Positions 16,963 to 26,316 of a DNA stretch of 64,000 bases are shown here, piece by piece. Made by a program: the position numbers and the translations under genes. Within the stretch, counting starts at the first letter, position 1. Every line of letters starts with the position of its first letter. Under the pieces are notes generated by a model. The model had not been told where the DNA came from and made no database searches. It saw nothing but the letters and a program-made list of their open reading frames with translations. Source of the stretch: an uncultured Collinsella sp. (GTDB lineage: Bacteria > Actinomycetota > Coriobacteriia > Coriobacteriales > Coriobacteriaceae); the NCBI GenBank assembly GCA_902497025.1, contig CABVDJ010000006.1, positions 1-64,000 on the forward strand. Reading direction: 5' to 3'.

Positions 16963-17844
16963 CTACACCTTCTCGGGGACGTACTTGCCCAAGAGGCCGG
17001 CAGGCTTGACGAGCAGGACGATGATCAGAACACCAAAGACGATGGAGTTGGCAAGGCTCGTGGAAATATAAGCCTGCGCCATCGCCTCGATGATGCCGAT
17101 GAGAATACCACCGACAAAGGCGCCGGGGATGGAGCCGATGCCACCGAAGACGGCGGCGTCGAAGGCCTTGATGCCAGGCATGGCGCCCGTGGTGGGCTGC
17201 AACACCGGCGAGTAGGAGCACAGGAGCACGCCGGCGATGGCGGCAAGGGCGGAGCCGATGGCGAACGTCATCGAGATGGTGCGGTTGACGTTGATGCCCA
17301 TGAGCTGAGCGGCGGCCTTGTCCTCGGACACGGCGCGCATGGCTTTGCCCATCTTGGTCTTACCTGTAAAGAACATCAGGCCGGCCATGATAACCAGGCA
17401 GGCGACGATGGTGACGAGCGAGACGGCGCTTACATTGAACTTGGCCAAGAACTCCGGCACCTGGAAGGTGACGAGCGAAGTGAAGTTCTTGGGCGTGGCG
17501 CCCCACAGAAGCTGCGCGGCGTTCTGCAGGAAGTAAGACACGCCGATAGCCGTGATCAGAACGGCCAGCGGGCCCGCCTGACGCAGCGGCTTATAGGCCA
17601 GACCCTCGATGAGAACACCGAGAACGGTACAGACCACACAAGAGAGAACTACAGATGCCCAGCCCGGGAGGCCGAGATACGACGTGGCGCAGAACGAGAC
17701 ATAGGCACCGACCATGATGACATCGCCGTGAGCAAAGTTGAGCATCTTGGCGATACCGTAGACCATGGTGTAGCCCAACGCGATGATGGCGTAGACGCTG
17801 CCCATGGACAGGCCGTTGACCAGGTATTGGATAAAGACCGTCAT
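16963..17844 (-). CDS. livH: branched-chain amino-acid ABC transporter, permease LivH
   Basis: A 293-residue integral membrane permease. It begins MTVFIQYLVNGLSMGSVYAIIALGY and carries TMVYGIAKMLNFAHGD and the EAA-like loop KTKMGKAMRAVSEDKAAAQLMGIN. It partners LivM in the inner-membrane channel. GGGGG lies 9 nt before the ATG at 17844, which supports this start over upstream options. It sits about 139 nt downstream of the binding-protein gene livJ, with hairpins between them. Confidence 0.94.
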   Translation of the reverse strand: MTVFIQYLVNGLSMGSVYAIIALGYTMVYGIAKMLNFAHGDVIMVGAYVSFCATSYLGLPGWASVVLSCVVCTVLGVLIEGLAYKPLRQAGPLAVLITAIGVSYFLQNAAQLLWGATPKNFTSLVTFQVPEFLAKFNVSAVSLVTIVACLVIMAGLMFFTGKTKMGKAMRAVSEDKAAAQLMGINVNRTISMTFAIGSALAAIAGVLLCSYSPVLQPTTGAMPGIKAFDAAVFGGIGSIPGAFVGGILIGIIEAMAQAYISTSLANSIVFGVLIIVLLVKPAGLLGKYVPEKV

Positions 17845-17890
17845 GTTCCACATCCCCCTTTCGAATAGGTTTCCAGTTAATGTATGAAAC

Positions 17891-17952
17891 AGGGACGTTA
17901 CACTGTCCCTAGATACCAAGCAAGCAGGGAAGGCCAAAACCTCCCCTGCTTG
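17891..17952 (-). terminator. hairpins between livJ and livH (possible leaky terminator)
   Basis: Two stems lie in the livJ-livH gap: AGGGAC/GTCCCT (17891-17896 with 17905-17910) and a 13-nt stem CAAGCAGGGAAGG/CCTCCCCTGCTTG (17921-17952). Such structures often let the binding-protein message accumulate above that of the permeases. No strong T-run is present. Confidence 0.5.
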
Positions 17953-17983
17953 GGATCAAAACCGCTCTATGTAAGGCGGCCAA

Positions 17984-19171
17984 TTAGGCCTGTACGTACT
18001 TGCCGTCGGTGATGACGTACGCCGTGGGCTCCTTCTGGACCTGGCCCTTATCGTTCCAGGTGAGCTTGCCGGTCAGACCGTCAACGGTAATCTTGAGCAT
18101 AGCCTTGGACAGCTTCTCGGCGACCTCGGTCGGATCGGCGTCGACACCAAGACCGGCCTCCTTGACGGCCTCGGCCACCGCGTGCACGCCGTCGTAGGCG
18201 TCGGCGGCAAACTGGTCGGGGGTATCGCCGTACTTATCCTTGTAAGCGTTAACGAAGTCGGCGTTCTTCTCGTCGTCGGCGGAGAACGGGGTCATGAGCA
18301 GCAGACCCTCGGCAAGAGAGGTATCGAAGCCCTCAACGCCCAGGATGCCGTCCATACCGTCGCAGCCCATCATCTTGACGTCGTAGCCCATGTCCTTGGC
18401 GTTCTTGAGCAGGACGGACGCCGGCGTGTAGTAGATCGGCGCAAAGATCATGGTGGCGCCGGCCTGCTTGGCCTTGGTCAGCTGGTTGGTAAAGCTCGTG
18501 GCGGAGTCGTCCTTAAAGGTCTCCTCGTCAACAATCTCGAGCTTGGACTCAGCGGCCTGGGCCTTAAAGGAATCTGCGATGCCCGAAGAATAGGCGTCGC
18601 CGGAGTTATAGAACAGCACGAACTTCTCGTCCGCATACTTCTGCGCCAGGAACTTGGCAGCGTTGACACCCTGGTTGGGGTCGGTGAAGCAAACCTGGAA
18701 GACGCAATCCTTGCCGTCGGTGACGTCCTCGGAGGACGCGGACGGGGTGATCATGAACGTCTTGGGGTCGTTACCGCACTCGGCGGCAACGGCAACCGAC
18801 GCACCCGTGGTGGTCGGGCCGACGAGGGCCTGCATGCCCCAGTCGAGCAGGGTGTTGAAGGCGTTGACGGCCTTCTCGCCGTCGGCCTGGTCATCCTCGG
18901 CCTTGCTGGCAAGCGGCAGCTCCTTGGTAGAGAAATCCTTGCAGCCAAGCTCGACACCCTGGGTAACGGACTTGCCGTAGGACGCGTTGGCGCCGGTCAG
19001 CGGGCCGATGGTGCCGATCTTAAACGAAGCGTCGCTCGAAGCGGAACCGCTGTCGCCGCCGTTGGAGGAGCAACCAGCTAGAATGGACATCGCCCCCAGA
19101 CCTGCTGCGCTCGCGATAACGCTCCTGCGATTCATAACAGGGTTCAATGACTTACCGGTGAGGCTCGACAT
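17984..19171 (-). CDS. livJ: branched-chain amino-acid-binding lipoprotein (LivJ-like)
   Basis: A 395-residue periplasmic-binding-protein-like lipoprotein. The N-terminus has a positively charged Tat-like stretch (NRRSVIASAAGLGAMS) and the lipobox ILAGC, so it should be anchored outside the membrane after cleavage before Cys. FKIGTIGPLTGANASYGKSV is the family opening that contacts ligand. GAGGAG precedes the ATG. It heads the livJ-H-M-G-F unit and should deliver branched-chain or related amino acids. It is closely related to the product of 19443-20609. Confidence 0.93.
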   Translation of the reverse strand: MSSLTGKSLNPVMNRRSVIASAAGLGAMSILAGCSSNGGDSGSASSDASFKIGTIGPLTGANASYGKSVTQGVELGCKDFSTKELPLASKAEDDQADGEKAVNAFNTLLDWGMQALVGPTTTGASVAVAAECGNDPKTFMITPSASSEDVTDGKDCVFQVCFTDPNQGVNAAKFLAQKYADEKFVLFYNSGDAYSSGIADSFKAQAAESKLEIVDEETFKDDSATSFTNQLTKAKQAGATMIFAPIYYTPASVLLKNAKDMGYDVKMMGCDGMDGILGVEGFDTSLAEGLLLMTPFSADDEKNADFVNAYKDKYGDTPDQFAADAYDGVHAVAEAVKEAGLGVDADPTEVAEKLSKAMLKITVDGLTGKLTWNDKGQVQKEPTAYVITDGKYVQA

Positions 19172-19442
19172 GCGGCTCTCCTCTCAAATCTCGTCGGGTT
19201 TCGGTTACCCGACAGGCCATCCTTCGCCGTGTTCGGCGTTCGCAAAATACTAGACGCTTTAGTTAAGGAAAGTGGCGATTATTTCAACTTTTCTTTGGAT
19301 TTGTTCATTTATCCATAATTCTGCGTATTTCTATTACTTTATGCAGTAATGCCACTTTATTGTGTGAAAGTAATGTTTCCGTTCTGTTACATGCGTCCCT
19401 GCCCTGAATAAAACGGCCTCACCGGTCGCGCATTATGCGCAC

Positions 19443-20609
19443 TTAGGCGGCGATGTACTTGCCGTCCTGGATCACATAGGCTGTGGCGGGCTTTTCGACC
19501 TGGCCCTCGTCATTCCACGTCAGCTCGCCTGTCAGGCCCTCGATCTTGATCTTGCGCATGGCCTTGGCAAGGTCGCCGGCAATGTCGGCACCGTCGGCCG
19601 AAATGTCAATCCCCGCCCTATCGATAGCCTCGGCGATGGCGTGGACGCAATCGTAAGCGTCGGCGGCAAACTGGTTGGGCGTCTCGTCGTAGGCATCCTT
19701 ATAGGCCTTGACGAAGTCGGCATTCTTCTCATCGTCAGCCGAAAACGGGGTCATGAGCAGTACGCCCTCGGCAAGAGAGGTATCGAAGCCTTCCACAGAG
19801 AGCAGGCCGTCCATGCCGTCGGTACCCATGAGGGTCATGTCGTAGCCCATGTCCTTGGCGTTCTTGAGCAGGACGGACGCCGGCGTGTAGTAGATCGGCG
19901 CAAAGATGAGCGTGGCGCCGGCCTCCTTGGCCTTGGTGAGCTGGTTGGTAAAGCTCGTGGAGGAGTCGTCCTTAAAGGTCTCGGTATCGACGATGTCGAG
20001 CTTGGACGCCTTGGCCTGCTCGGCAAAGGCGTCGGCAACGCCCGAGCTATACGTATCGCCGGAGTTGTAGAACAGGGCGATCTTGGCATCCGCGTACTTC
20101 TCGGCCAAGAACTTCGCGGCGCTGGCGCCCATGGTGGGATCGGTGAAGCAAACCTGAAAGACCGTGGTCTTATCCTTAGTGACGTCGAGCGACGAGGCCG
20201 AAGGCGTGACCATGAGCATATCGTCGGCGATCTCGCCCGAGACGGCGACGGCAGCACCAGTGGTGACCGGACCGACGAGCGCCTGCATGCCCCAATCGCA
20301 CAGGGTATTGAAGGCGTTGATGGCCTTCTCGCCGTCGGCGACGTCATCCTCGGACTTAAGCGAGAGTTTGAGGTCCTTGGTCGAGAAGTCCTTGGCGGCA
20401 AGCTTGGCGCCCTTCTCGGCCGAGACGCCATAGGTTGCCGCGGCGCCGGTCAGAGGGCCGATGACACCGATCTTGAAGGTCTTGCCGTCATCGGCAGAGC
20501 CGCCGTCCGAGCTACCCGACGAGCAACCAGCAAGTGCGCCGGTGCTGCCGAGCGCCGCGGCACCGGCGAGAAAGTTCCTACGACTGAGCGTGCTGTTGAT
20601 GTTGAACAT
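19443..20609 (-). CDS. second branched-chain amino-acid-binding lipoprotein
   Basis: A 388-residue paralogue of the adjacent binding protein. The signal segment contains SRRNFLAGAAALGSTGALAGC (RR, hydrophobic core, lipobox ALAGC), followed by FKIGVIGPLTGAAATYGVSAEKG. It shares long identical DNA blocks with livJ, including 69 bp at 19839-19907. It has its own 270-bp downstream gap and probably its own promoter. It may feed the same LivHMGF channel with a different ligand range. The ATG at 20609 follows AAAGGGGG; the longer frame adds an implausible leader. Confidence 0.92.
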   Translation of the reverse strand: MFNINSTLSRRNFLAGAAALGSTGALAGCSSGSSDGGSADDGKTFKIGVIGPLTGAAATYGVSAEKGAKLAAKDFSTKDLKLSLKSEDDVADGEKAINAFNTLCDWGMQALVGPVTTGAAVAVSGEIADDMLMVTPSASSLDVTKDKTTVFQVCFTDPTMGASAAKFLAEKYADAKIALFYNSGDTYSSGVADAFAEQAKASKLDIVDTETFKDDSSTSFTNQLTKAKEAGATLIFAPIYYTPASVLLKNAKDMGYDMTLMGTDGMDGLLSVEGFDTSLAEGVLLMTPFSADDEKNADFVKAYKDAYDETPNQFAADAYDCVHAIAEAIDRAGIDISADGADIAGDLAKAMRKIKIEGLTGELTWNDEGQVEKPATAYVIQDGKYIAA

Positions 20610-20862
20610 GGTGTCCCCCTTTTTTTCGCTGGCCGCAGCGCGGCCGTCTTGCGGTACGGGGCAAACCTTATGGCGCAAACGTTGACAGTTTGTTACGGAG
20701 ATCCGTTTGTAGCGAGCATGTTTCCAATGTTTCCGCAGCGTTTCGGGGGTGCCGTTTTGTGCGACTCCTGTTGCCTGGCGAGCACGCGCCCTCGGTTCAC
20801 GCTAGAATGCACTCAACCTTTAAGCGGTTAATCCATCCATAAGATGCACGAAGGAGCTATCT

Positions 20863-22206
20863 ATGAGCGAACCCCTGCGCACCGTGAACGTCGGCCTCAT
20901 CGGTCTGGGAACCGTCGGCGGCGGCGTGGCCCGTCTGATCAAGAGCCACCACGATGAGTACCTGGCCGCCTACGGCATCGACCTTAAGCTGACCCGCGCC
21001 TGCGCGCTTGCCTGGGAGCAGGCCGAAGCCGCCGGTATTGAGCGCGAGGTCTTTACGAGCGACTGGCACGACGTCGTCACCGACCCCGCCGTCGATATCG
21101 TCGTCGAGCTCATCGGCGGCGAGCACCCTGCGACCGAAATCTTCACCACCGCCTTCGAGAACGGCAAGCACGTCGTCTCTGCCAACAAGGCCCTGCTGGG
21201 CCGTCATGTCGAGACGCTCGCCGAGAAGGCGCGCGCGTGCGGCGTGCAGATTAAGTGCGAGGCCAGCTGCGGCGGTGGCATCCCCATTGTCAGCACGCTC
21301 GAGCACGACCTGGTGGGCAACAAGATCCTGACCATCGCCGGCATTCTCAACGGCACCACCAACTACATCCTGTCGCGCATGGACGCCGAGGGCGCCGATT
21401 ACGCTGACGTGCTCGCCGACGCCCAGGCAAAGGGCTATGCCGAGGCCGACCCGTCCGCCGACGTCGACGGCTTCGACGCCGCCAGCAAGACGGCAATCCT
21501 CGCTTCCATCGGCTTTGGCACCCGCGTGACCACCGACGATGTCTACCAGCAGGGTATCCGTACCATCGGCGCCGAGGACATTGCCCAGGCCCGCGAGCTC
21601 GGCTACACCATCAAGCTGCTGGGCATCGCACGCAACACCGAAGTCGGCGTCGACGTCCGCGTGCACCCCACGCTCATCCCGGCAGACCATATGCTCGCCA
21701 AGGTCAACGGCGCCATGAACGCTGTCTACGTGGTAGGCGACGCCGTGGGCGAGACCATGTTCTACGGTGCCGGCGCAGGCTCCTTCCCCACCGCGAGTGC
21801 CGTCGTGGGCGACATCCTGTCGCTCTCCGAGCAAATCAGCCGCGGCGTGGCTCCGCTGCCCGAGATTGAGCCCTATGGTCACAACCTCGCCTTTAAGCCC
21901 ATGGACGAGCTCCAGACCAAGTACTATGTGCGCCTGAAGGTCGCCGACCGCGTGGGCGCCCTGTCCGAGACGGTCGACATCTTTGCCAAGCACAACATCT
22001 CGATCTCGCTCATCAACCAGGTCGAGGACGGCAAGTCGGGCGTCAGCGATGCCTGCTCGGTCATCTTCCTGACGCACCGCGCGCTCGAGAAGGACGTCCA
22101 GGCTGCCGCCGCCGAGCTTGCCAGCGTGGACTGCGTGGCCGAGGTCGCCAACGTCCTGCGCATCGAGGACGTCGAGGCATGGACCGAAGGCGTTATGGCC
22201 AACTAG
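20863..22206 (+). CDS. hom: homoserine dehydrogenase
   Basis: A 447-residue enzyme reducing aspartate semialdehyde to homoserine on the way to threonine and methionine. It has the N-terminal NAD(P)-binding fold VNVGLIGLGTVGGGV, the catalytic domain with VSANKALL, CEASCGGGIPI, LNGTTNYIL and the DVDGFDAASK signature, and a C-terminal ACT domain (about 370-440, YYVRLKVADRVGALSETVDIF) for feedback by threonine. AAGGAG lies before the ATG. It is monocistronic with a clear terminator; the region upstream also serves the divergent binding-protein gene. Confidence 0.97.
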   Translation: MSEPLRTVNVGLIGLGTVGGGVARLIKSHHDEYLAAYGIDLKLTRACALAWEQAEAAGIEREVFTSDWHDVVTDPAVDIVVELIGGEHPATEIFTTAFENGKHVVSANKALLGRHVETLAEKARACGVQIKCEASCGGGIPIVSTLEHDLVGNKILTIAGILNGTTNYILSRMDAEGADYADVLADAQAKGYAEADPSADVDGFDAASKTAILASIGFGTRVTTDDVYQQGIRTIGAEDIAQARELGYTIKLLGIARNTEVGVDVRVHPTLIPADHMLAKVNGAMNAVYVVGDAVGETMFYGAGAGSFPTASAVVGDILSLSEQISRGVAPLPEIEPYGHNLAFKPMDELQTKYYVRLKVADRVGALSETVDIFAKHNISISLINQVEDGKSGVSDACSVIFLTHRALEKDVQAAAAELASVDCVAEVANVLRIEDVEAWTEGVMAN

Positions 22207-22237
22207 TTCGGTTTACACCCTGCAACGCATTTGCTCG

Positions 22238-22274
22238 AAGGGCTCCCGTCTGGTCTTGGACGGGAGCCCTTTTT
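22238..22274 (+). terminator. terminator of hom
   Basis: AGGGCTCCCGTC (22239-22250) pairs perfectly with GACGGGAGCCCT (22259-22270) across an 8-nt loop and is followed by TTTTTAC. Confidence 0.9.
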
Positions 22275-22429
22275 ACTTGCACGCTCGGAGGGCATTGATG
22301 CGATCCGCGTTTGAACAATTTGACCGTTCGGTGTCAACCAGGGATACCGCTCACCGATAAGCAGGCATGTTTGTTTTTGTCCGCCGCTATCCTGTGCTGC
22401 GTACGTCCACCCCGAAGAATGGAGACACC

Positions 22430-23179
22430 ATGTTGCTCGAGGGTAAGAAAGCAATCATCACCGGAGGCACGCGCGGTATCGGCTATGCCATCGCCTGCCG
22501 CTTTATCGAGGAGGGCGCCGCCGTCACCGTCTTTGGCTCGCGCCAGGAGACTGCCGACGCAGCCGTCGAAAAGCTCGCCAGCGCCTACCCCGAGGCCAAG
22601 GTCTGGGGTCGCTCCTGCGATCTCACCTCGCTCGAGGCCGTGACTGAGGCCTTTACGCAGGCTGCAGCCGACATGGGCGGTCTCGATACGGTCGTCAACA
22701 ACGCCGGAATCTCCCAGCGCTGGCCCCTTTTGGACTACACGGCCGAGGAGTTCGCCAAAGTTATGGACCTCAACGTCGTCGCCGTCTTTAATGGCCACCA
22801 GGCTGCCGCCAAGATCATGACCGAGGCCGGCCACGGCGGCACCATCACCACCACGAGTTCGATGGTCGCCAAGTACGGCCAGCCCTCCGGCGTCGGTTAC
22901 CCCACGTCCAAGTTTGCCGTCAACGGTATGGTCCAGTCGCTCTCGCGCGAGCTCGCCCCCATGGGCATTCGCGTCAATGCTGTCGCACCTGGCGTAACCA
23001 AAACCGACATGGTCGCCAACCTGCCCGAAGAGGTTATTAAGCCCATCATAGCCACCATTCCGCTGGGTCGCATGGGCGAGCCCGAGGACGTCGCCGACGC
23101 CTTTGTTTTCCTGGCGAGCGACATGTCCTCCTACGTCACGGGCGCCGTGCTCCCCGTCGACGGAGCCGCCCGCTCCTAA
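22430..23179 (+). CDS. short-chain dehydrogenase/reductase
   Basis: A 249-residue classical SDR. It has the cofactor motif TGGTRGIG, NNAG at about residue 87, the catalytic Ser in TTTSSMV, and the active-site YPTSK (Tyr-x3-Lys). It ends VLPVDGAARS, like FabG-type enzymes. It oxidises or reduces a carbonyl/alcohol with NAD(P); the substrate is unknown, and it is not beside other fatty-acid genes. The ATG at 22430 has GGAGA upstream, and earlier in-frame codons are not SDR-like. A repeat element follows the stop codon. Confidence 0.88.
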   Translation: MLLEGKKAIITGGTRGIGYAIACRFIEEGAAVTVFGSRQETADAAVEKLASAYPEAKVWGRSCDLTSLEAVTEAFTQAAADMGGLDTVVNNAGISQRWPLLDYTAEEFAKVMDLNVVAVFNGHQAAAKIMTEAGHGGTITTTSSMVAKYGQPSGVGYPTSKFAVNGMVQSLSRELAPMGIRVNAVAPGVTKTDMVANLPEEVIKPIIATIPLGRMGEPEDVADAFVFLASDMSSYVTGAVLPVDGAARS

Positions 23180-23221
23180 GGAGCCACAAGCTTTGGCTTC
23201 AAGCCTCAACATAGCCCAACC

Positions 23222-23385
23222 AACAGGGCGCGCCGTCTGCATCAACTGCAGACAGCGCGCCCTGTTCTGCTTGTAAGGGAAACTGCGCCCCGTTTCGAAC
23301 GCCGATTCTGGGACACCGTTTCCGCAACGGGTCTCTCGCGGAAGCTACATCCCAATCTGGACATCCATTCCGGGACACAGTTTCC
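23222..23385. repeat. compound tandem-hairpin element, copy 1
   Basis: There is first a 20-bp-arm hairpin (23222-23241 with 23247-23266, one mismatch). Then come two 46-bp palindromic units at 23278-23323 and 23340-23385. Each unit has 14-nt arms of the form GGAA-CT-----CCC and GGGAC----TTTCC around an 18-nt loop, and the units start 62 bp apart. The same architecture and spacing recur at 29978-30131 in the same orientation. The rest of the 23180-23580 gap, up to the FHA gene, shows no gene and only an unresolved promoter region. Confidence 0.85.
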
Positions 23386-23580
23386 CGAAGGGCGGTTGAG
23401 TCATGCCATCCTAATCAAAACGAGACTGTATAGCTCCCCTAAGATGACCAGCTCTCATGCTAGAGCAAGCGCATCAGGCAGCACGACCGCTCGCCGACAT
23501 GCAATTTGTTGCACAGTAAAATCGGCTAGTGGCACCCTTATCCTTTATTTAGCGTATAGGGTCAAGGAAGGGAGAATATC

Positions 23581-24513
23581 ATGCCAAGACGGCAAACACC
23601 GCTCGAGGTCATGTTCTCCCTGTTCAAGACTTCATTTACCCTGAGCCATCGCGCGCTTGCTGAACTGTTACTATCCGATCTGCCGTTAACAAATGGACAG
23701 CCTACCGCCCAAATGGCACAGGATACCAGCTGGCTTTCGCGCACGATTGTGCACTCGCAGCCGAGCTCCCTAGAAGATCGCTACTTTGCCGACTGGTCCT
23801 GCGCATCGAATCAAATCCTGCACAAGCTACAGGAAAAAGGGTATTCGAACGCCGACATCTATACCATGATTGCGGCAGCGACTGACGCGATGGCTCAAGC
23901 GCTCAGTGCCTGTGGGCGTAATGGGCTCCTTTACCGGAACGCCGCCTCGCGCCTCGTCAGCTGCCAGCCAGACAAAGATGACAGGGCTCTTATCTCAATC
24001 ACGCTCGTTGTTTCGACCGCCTGTTGGTGCGATCCGGCCCGTGCTATCGCGTACATCAGGAACCGCTTTGAATTCGCAGGGAATGCCAGGTCGTTTACCC
24101 CCTCAAGTATTTCTTTCTGTCCATGCGATTTAAAACAAACGGGCACCGAACATGCGATCGTCCTTATCAGGATCGATAACGAACTCGTCATCGGCGGCCC
24201 TTATGTCATTGAGCCTTCTGCCATGGGCTCCATCATCGGAGCGCTCGCACTCGAAGACGGCGCTGTCACCGATGTTGGGCTGGATGTCTCCGCCAGGCAT
24301 CTCCGTATCTTCGCCGAGAACAATGCTTGGTACGCACAAGACCTCGGTTCGACCAACGGCACGCATCTGATTCGAACAGCCGACAACAACGAACTCGACA
24401 TCAGCTCCGGAGCGCCCGCCCAGCTGTACCCCGGCGACATCCTGCGCCTGGGTCTCAGCACCACTTTTGCCGTCGTAACAACGACGGCTATCTTAGCAAA
24501 TCAACATTACTAA
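23581..24513 (+). CDS. FHA-domain protein with unknown N-terminal region
   Basis: A 310-residue protein. Residues about 190-300 form a forkhead-associated domain, with the phosphothreonine-binding signature SARHLRIF (237-244), DLGSTNGT (254-261) and LYPGDILRLG. This suggests recognition of a Thr-phosphorylated partner, although no kinase gene is in the window. The first 180 residues match no family I recognise and are rich in helices, with CWCDPARA and SFCPCD cysteine pairs. GAAGGGAG precedes the ATG. It is the first gene of the five-gene accessory cluster and ends 19 nt before the SPFH gene. Confidence 0.8.
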   Translation: MPRRQTPLEVMFSLFKTSFTLSHRALAELLLSDLPLTNGQPTAQMAQDTSWLSRTIVHSQPSSLEDRYFADWSCASNQILHKLQEKGYSNADIYTMIAAATDAMAQALSACGRNGLLYRNAASRLVSCQPDKDDRALISITLVVSTACWCDPARAIAYIRNRFEFAGNARSFTPSSISFCPCDLKQTGTEHAIVLIRIDNELVIGGPYVIEPSAMGSIIGALALEDGAVTDVGLDVSARHLRIFAENNAWYAQDLGSTNGTHLIRTADNNELDISSGAPAQLYPGDILRLGLSTTFAVVTTTAILANQHY

Positions 24514-24532
24514 CCATGGAAACAAGGTGACT

Positions 24533-25639
24533 ATGAGCATCACGGATGTCATCAAATATGAGGGCAATAACCAAACTTTTATCTGGAAACACCCCTCAGA
24601 AGACTTCAATACGGGCTCGCAACTCATTGTTCACGAGACCCAAGAAGCAATTTTCTTCCTTAATGGACAGGCCCTGGATTCGTTTGGACCAGGCAGGCAT
24701 GAACTTGAGACTCAAAATCTACCGTTACTGAACGGCATTTCGAAGATAACGACCGGTGGTGTCAGCCCGTTTCACTCAGAGGTCTACTTTGTTAACCTCA
24801 TCGAGCAAATGGGCATCCGCTGGGGAACCAATTCCAAGATTCAGTTCATGGAACCGACTTATGAATTTCCGCTCTCGCTCGGGGCGTCCGGAGAGATGGC
24901 TCTTGCTGTAAAAGAGCCCCGCAGGCTCCTTCTCAAGCTTGTTGGAACCGAAGCTTTGCTCTCCCAGGACAAGCTGATCAGTTATTTCAAAGCTTTCCTG
25001 CAAACTCGAATAAAAACTCATCTTGCACAAGTAATTACCGAACAAAAACTCTCCATTTTCGAACTTGATGCACACCTTGAAGAGTTATCCGACTCGCTTA
25101 AGAACAAGCTGCTTCCCGACTTTGCCGCATACGGTCTCTCATTAACGCAAATGCTGGTCACCGCCGTCGTCAAACCCGAAGGTGATCCGGTATACGAGAA
25201 GTTTAAGGACCTCCATTTCAAGCAATATGCCGACGTACGCGAAGCACAGATAAAACAACAGGTCAGCATTATCGAACAAGAAACTGCGGCGCAGCGCACC
25301 GTAATCTCCGCAAAAGCACGCGCAGAACAGCGGCAAATCGAGGGCTATACCTATCAACAGGAACGCAGCTTCGATGTTGCCGAAAAGATGGCCCAAAACG
25401 AAGCGACTGGCGAATACGCAAACATGGGAATTGGCCTGGGCGTAATGGCCGGTGTCGGCGGGACCATGGGGTCAGTTATGACCGATGCACTCTCACAAGC
25501 GACTGGCACGTCTGCGACGCAGCCCATCCCTACGAATACCAATTCGCAGCAAAGTGCTGCAAGGTTCTGTTCCGAGTGTGGATATCGCTTCTCTGGAACC
25601 GAGAAGTTCTGTCCCGAGTGCGGAGCACGGAGGTCATAA
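24533..25639 (+). CDS. SPFH-domain protein with C-terminal zinc ribbon
   Basis: A protein of about 368 aa. The first 220 residues match the SPFH (stomatin/prohibitin/flotillin) group often labelled virion-core-like, with WKHPSEDFNTGSQLIVHETQEAIFFLNGQ at the start. A coiled-coil stretch follows (about 225-290, rich in Glu, Gln and Lys). A small Gly-rich segment (MGIGLGVMAGVGGTMG) could touch a membrane. The end is a double-Cys zinc ribbon, CSECG and CPECG. SPFH proteins form ring-like membrane scaffolds. ATG 24533 is preferred to GTG 24527. The stop codon overlaps the next ATG. Confidence 0.8.
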   Translation: MSITDVIKYEGNNQTFIWKHPSEDFNTGSQLIVHETQEAIFFLNGQALDSFGPGRHELETQNLPLLNGISKITTGGVSPFHSEVYFVNLIEQMGIRWGTNSKIQFMEPTYEFPLSLGASGEMALAVKEPRRLLLKLVGTEALLSQDKLISYFKAFLQTRIKTHLAQVITEQKLSIFELDAHLEELSDSLKNKLLPDFAAYGLSLTQMLVTAVVKPEGDPVYEKFKDLHFKQYADVREAQIKQQVSIIEQETAAQRTVISAKARAEQRQIEGYTYQQERSFDVAEKMAQNEATGEYANMGIGLGVMAGVGGTMGSVMTDALSQATGTSATQPIPTNTNSQQSAARFCSECGYRFSGTEKFCPECGARRS

Positions 25640-26304
25640 TGAAGAACACACAGGCATATATTGCAGCAACCCCCGTAGCCCTCTTCATAGTTATCGAAAG
25701 CGTGGCCGTACTTTTATTTGGACCCTCAACTACCTTTTGGATTGAGAGCGCATTCTCTTTGGTTGCGCTCTCCTTGTTGGTCGCAGTCCTCCTTTATGAC
25801 CCCGCAAAGAAACTAAAGCTGCTTGGTATTTCCAAAACAGTTCTCATGGGGGCTTCATTTGCAATCCAGCTGACCCTAGTTCTTTTCGGAGCAGCGCTAA
25901 AGACCGATGCGTTGTCCGTTCTTTCGGGTTTCAGCATCCTTTTACTTGGCACGTCAGTAATTATGCTGTGTGTAGCAAATGCATCCGAGAGTCAAACCTC
26001 AGATGTCGAGGAACATGTCTCGACACTTACCAATTCAATGAAATCAAACAAAATCAAACTCGAACTACTTCTAGAAGAAGCACCTAGCGATCTGAAACCG
26101 GCAATCGCAGACGTTCTGGAAACTATGCGCTACGCAAACCCCGTTTCAGATAAAACGGAAAACCTGCCCCTTTCAAATTTGATACCTATCGCTATCGAAA
26201 ATCTCGACAAAGCGGTAAAAGCAAATTCGCTCCCCGACGCCCAAGATACTTGTAAGCAACTTAAAGCATATATCCGTCAGCAGGAAATCATAAATAAGCG
26301 CTAG
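25639..26304 (+). CDS. four-helix membrane protein, unknown function
   Basis: A 221-residue protein. The first 115 residues hold about four hydrophobic helices (near 8-25, 33-50, 65-85 and 92-112). The rest is a soluble, charged, helix-prone tail (DVEEHVSTLTNSMKSNK onward) expected in the cytosol. It starts inside the stop codon of the SPFH gene (TAATG) with GGAGG upstream, so the two are translationally coupled. No family is recognised. The arrangement suggests a membrane anchor or partner for the SPFH scaffold. Confidence 0.7.
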   Translation: MKNTQAYIAATPVALFIVIESVAVLLFGPSTTFWIESAFSLVALSLLVAVLLYDPAKKLKLLGISKTVLMGASFAIQLTLVLFGAALKTDALSVLSGFSILLLGTSVIMLCVANASESQTSDVEEHVSTLTNSMKSNKIKLELLLEEAPSDLKPAIADVLETMRYANPVSDKTENLPLSNLIPIAIENLDKAVKANSLPDAQDTCKQLKAYIRQQEIINKR

Positions 26305-26316
26305 AGGAAGCCGGGT

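Noticed and set aside
15649..17868. 739-codon plus-strand open frame opposite the liv genes
   Set aside because: It is the complementary-frame shadow of livH, livM and livG: low-complexity His/Asp/Gly-rich translation, no ribosome binding site, and the opposite strand encodes clear transporter proteins.
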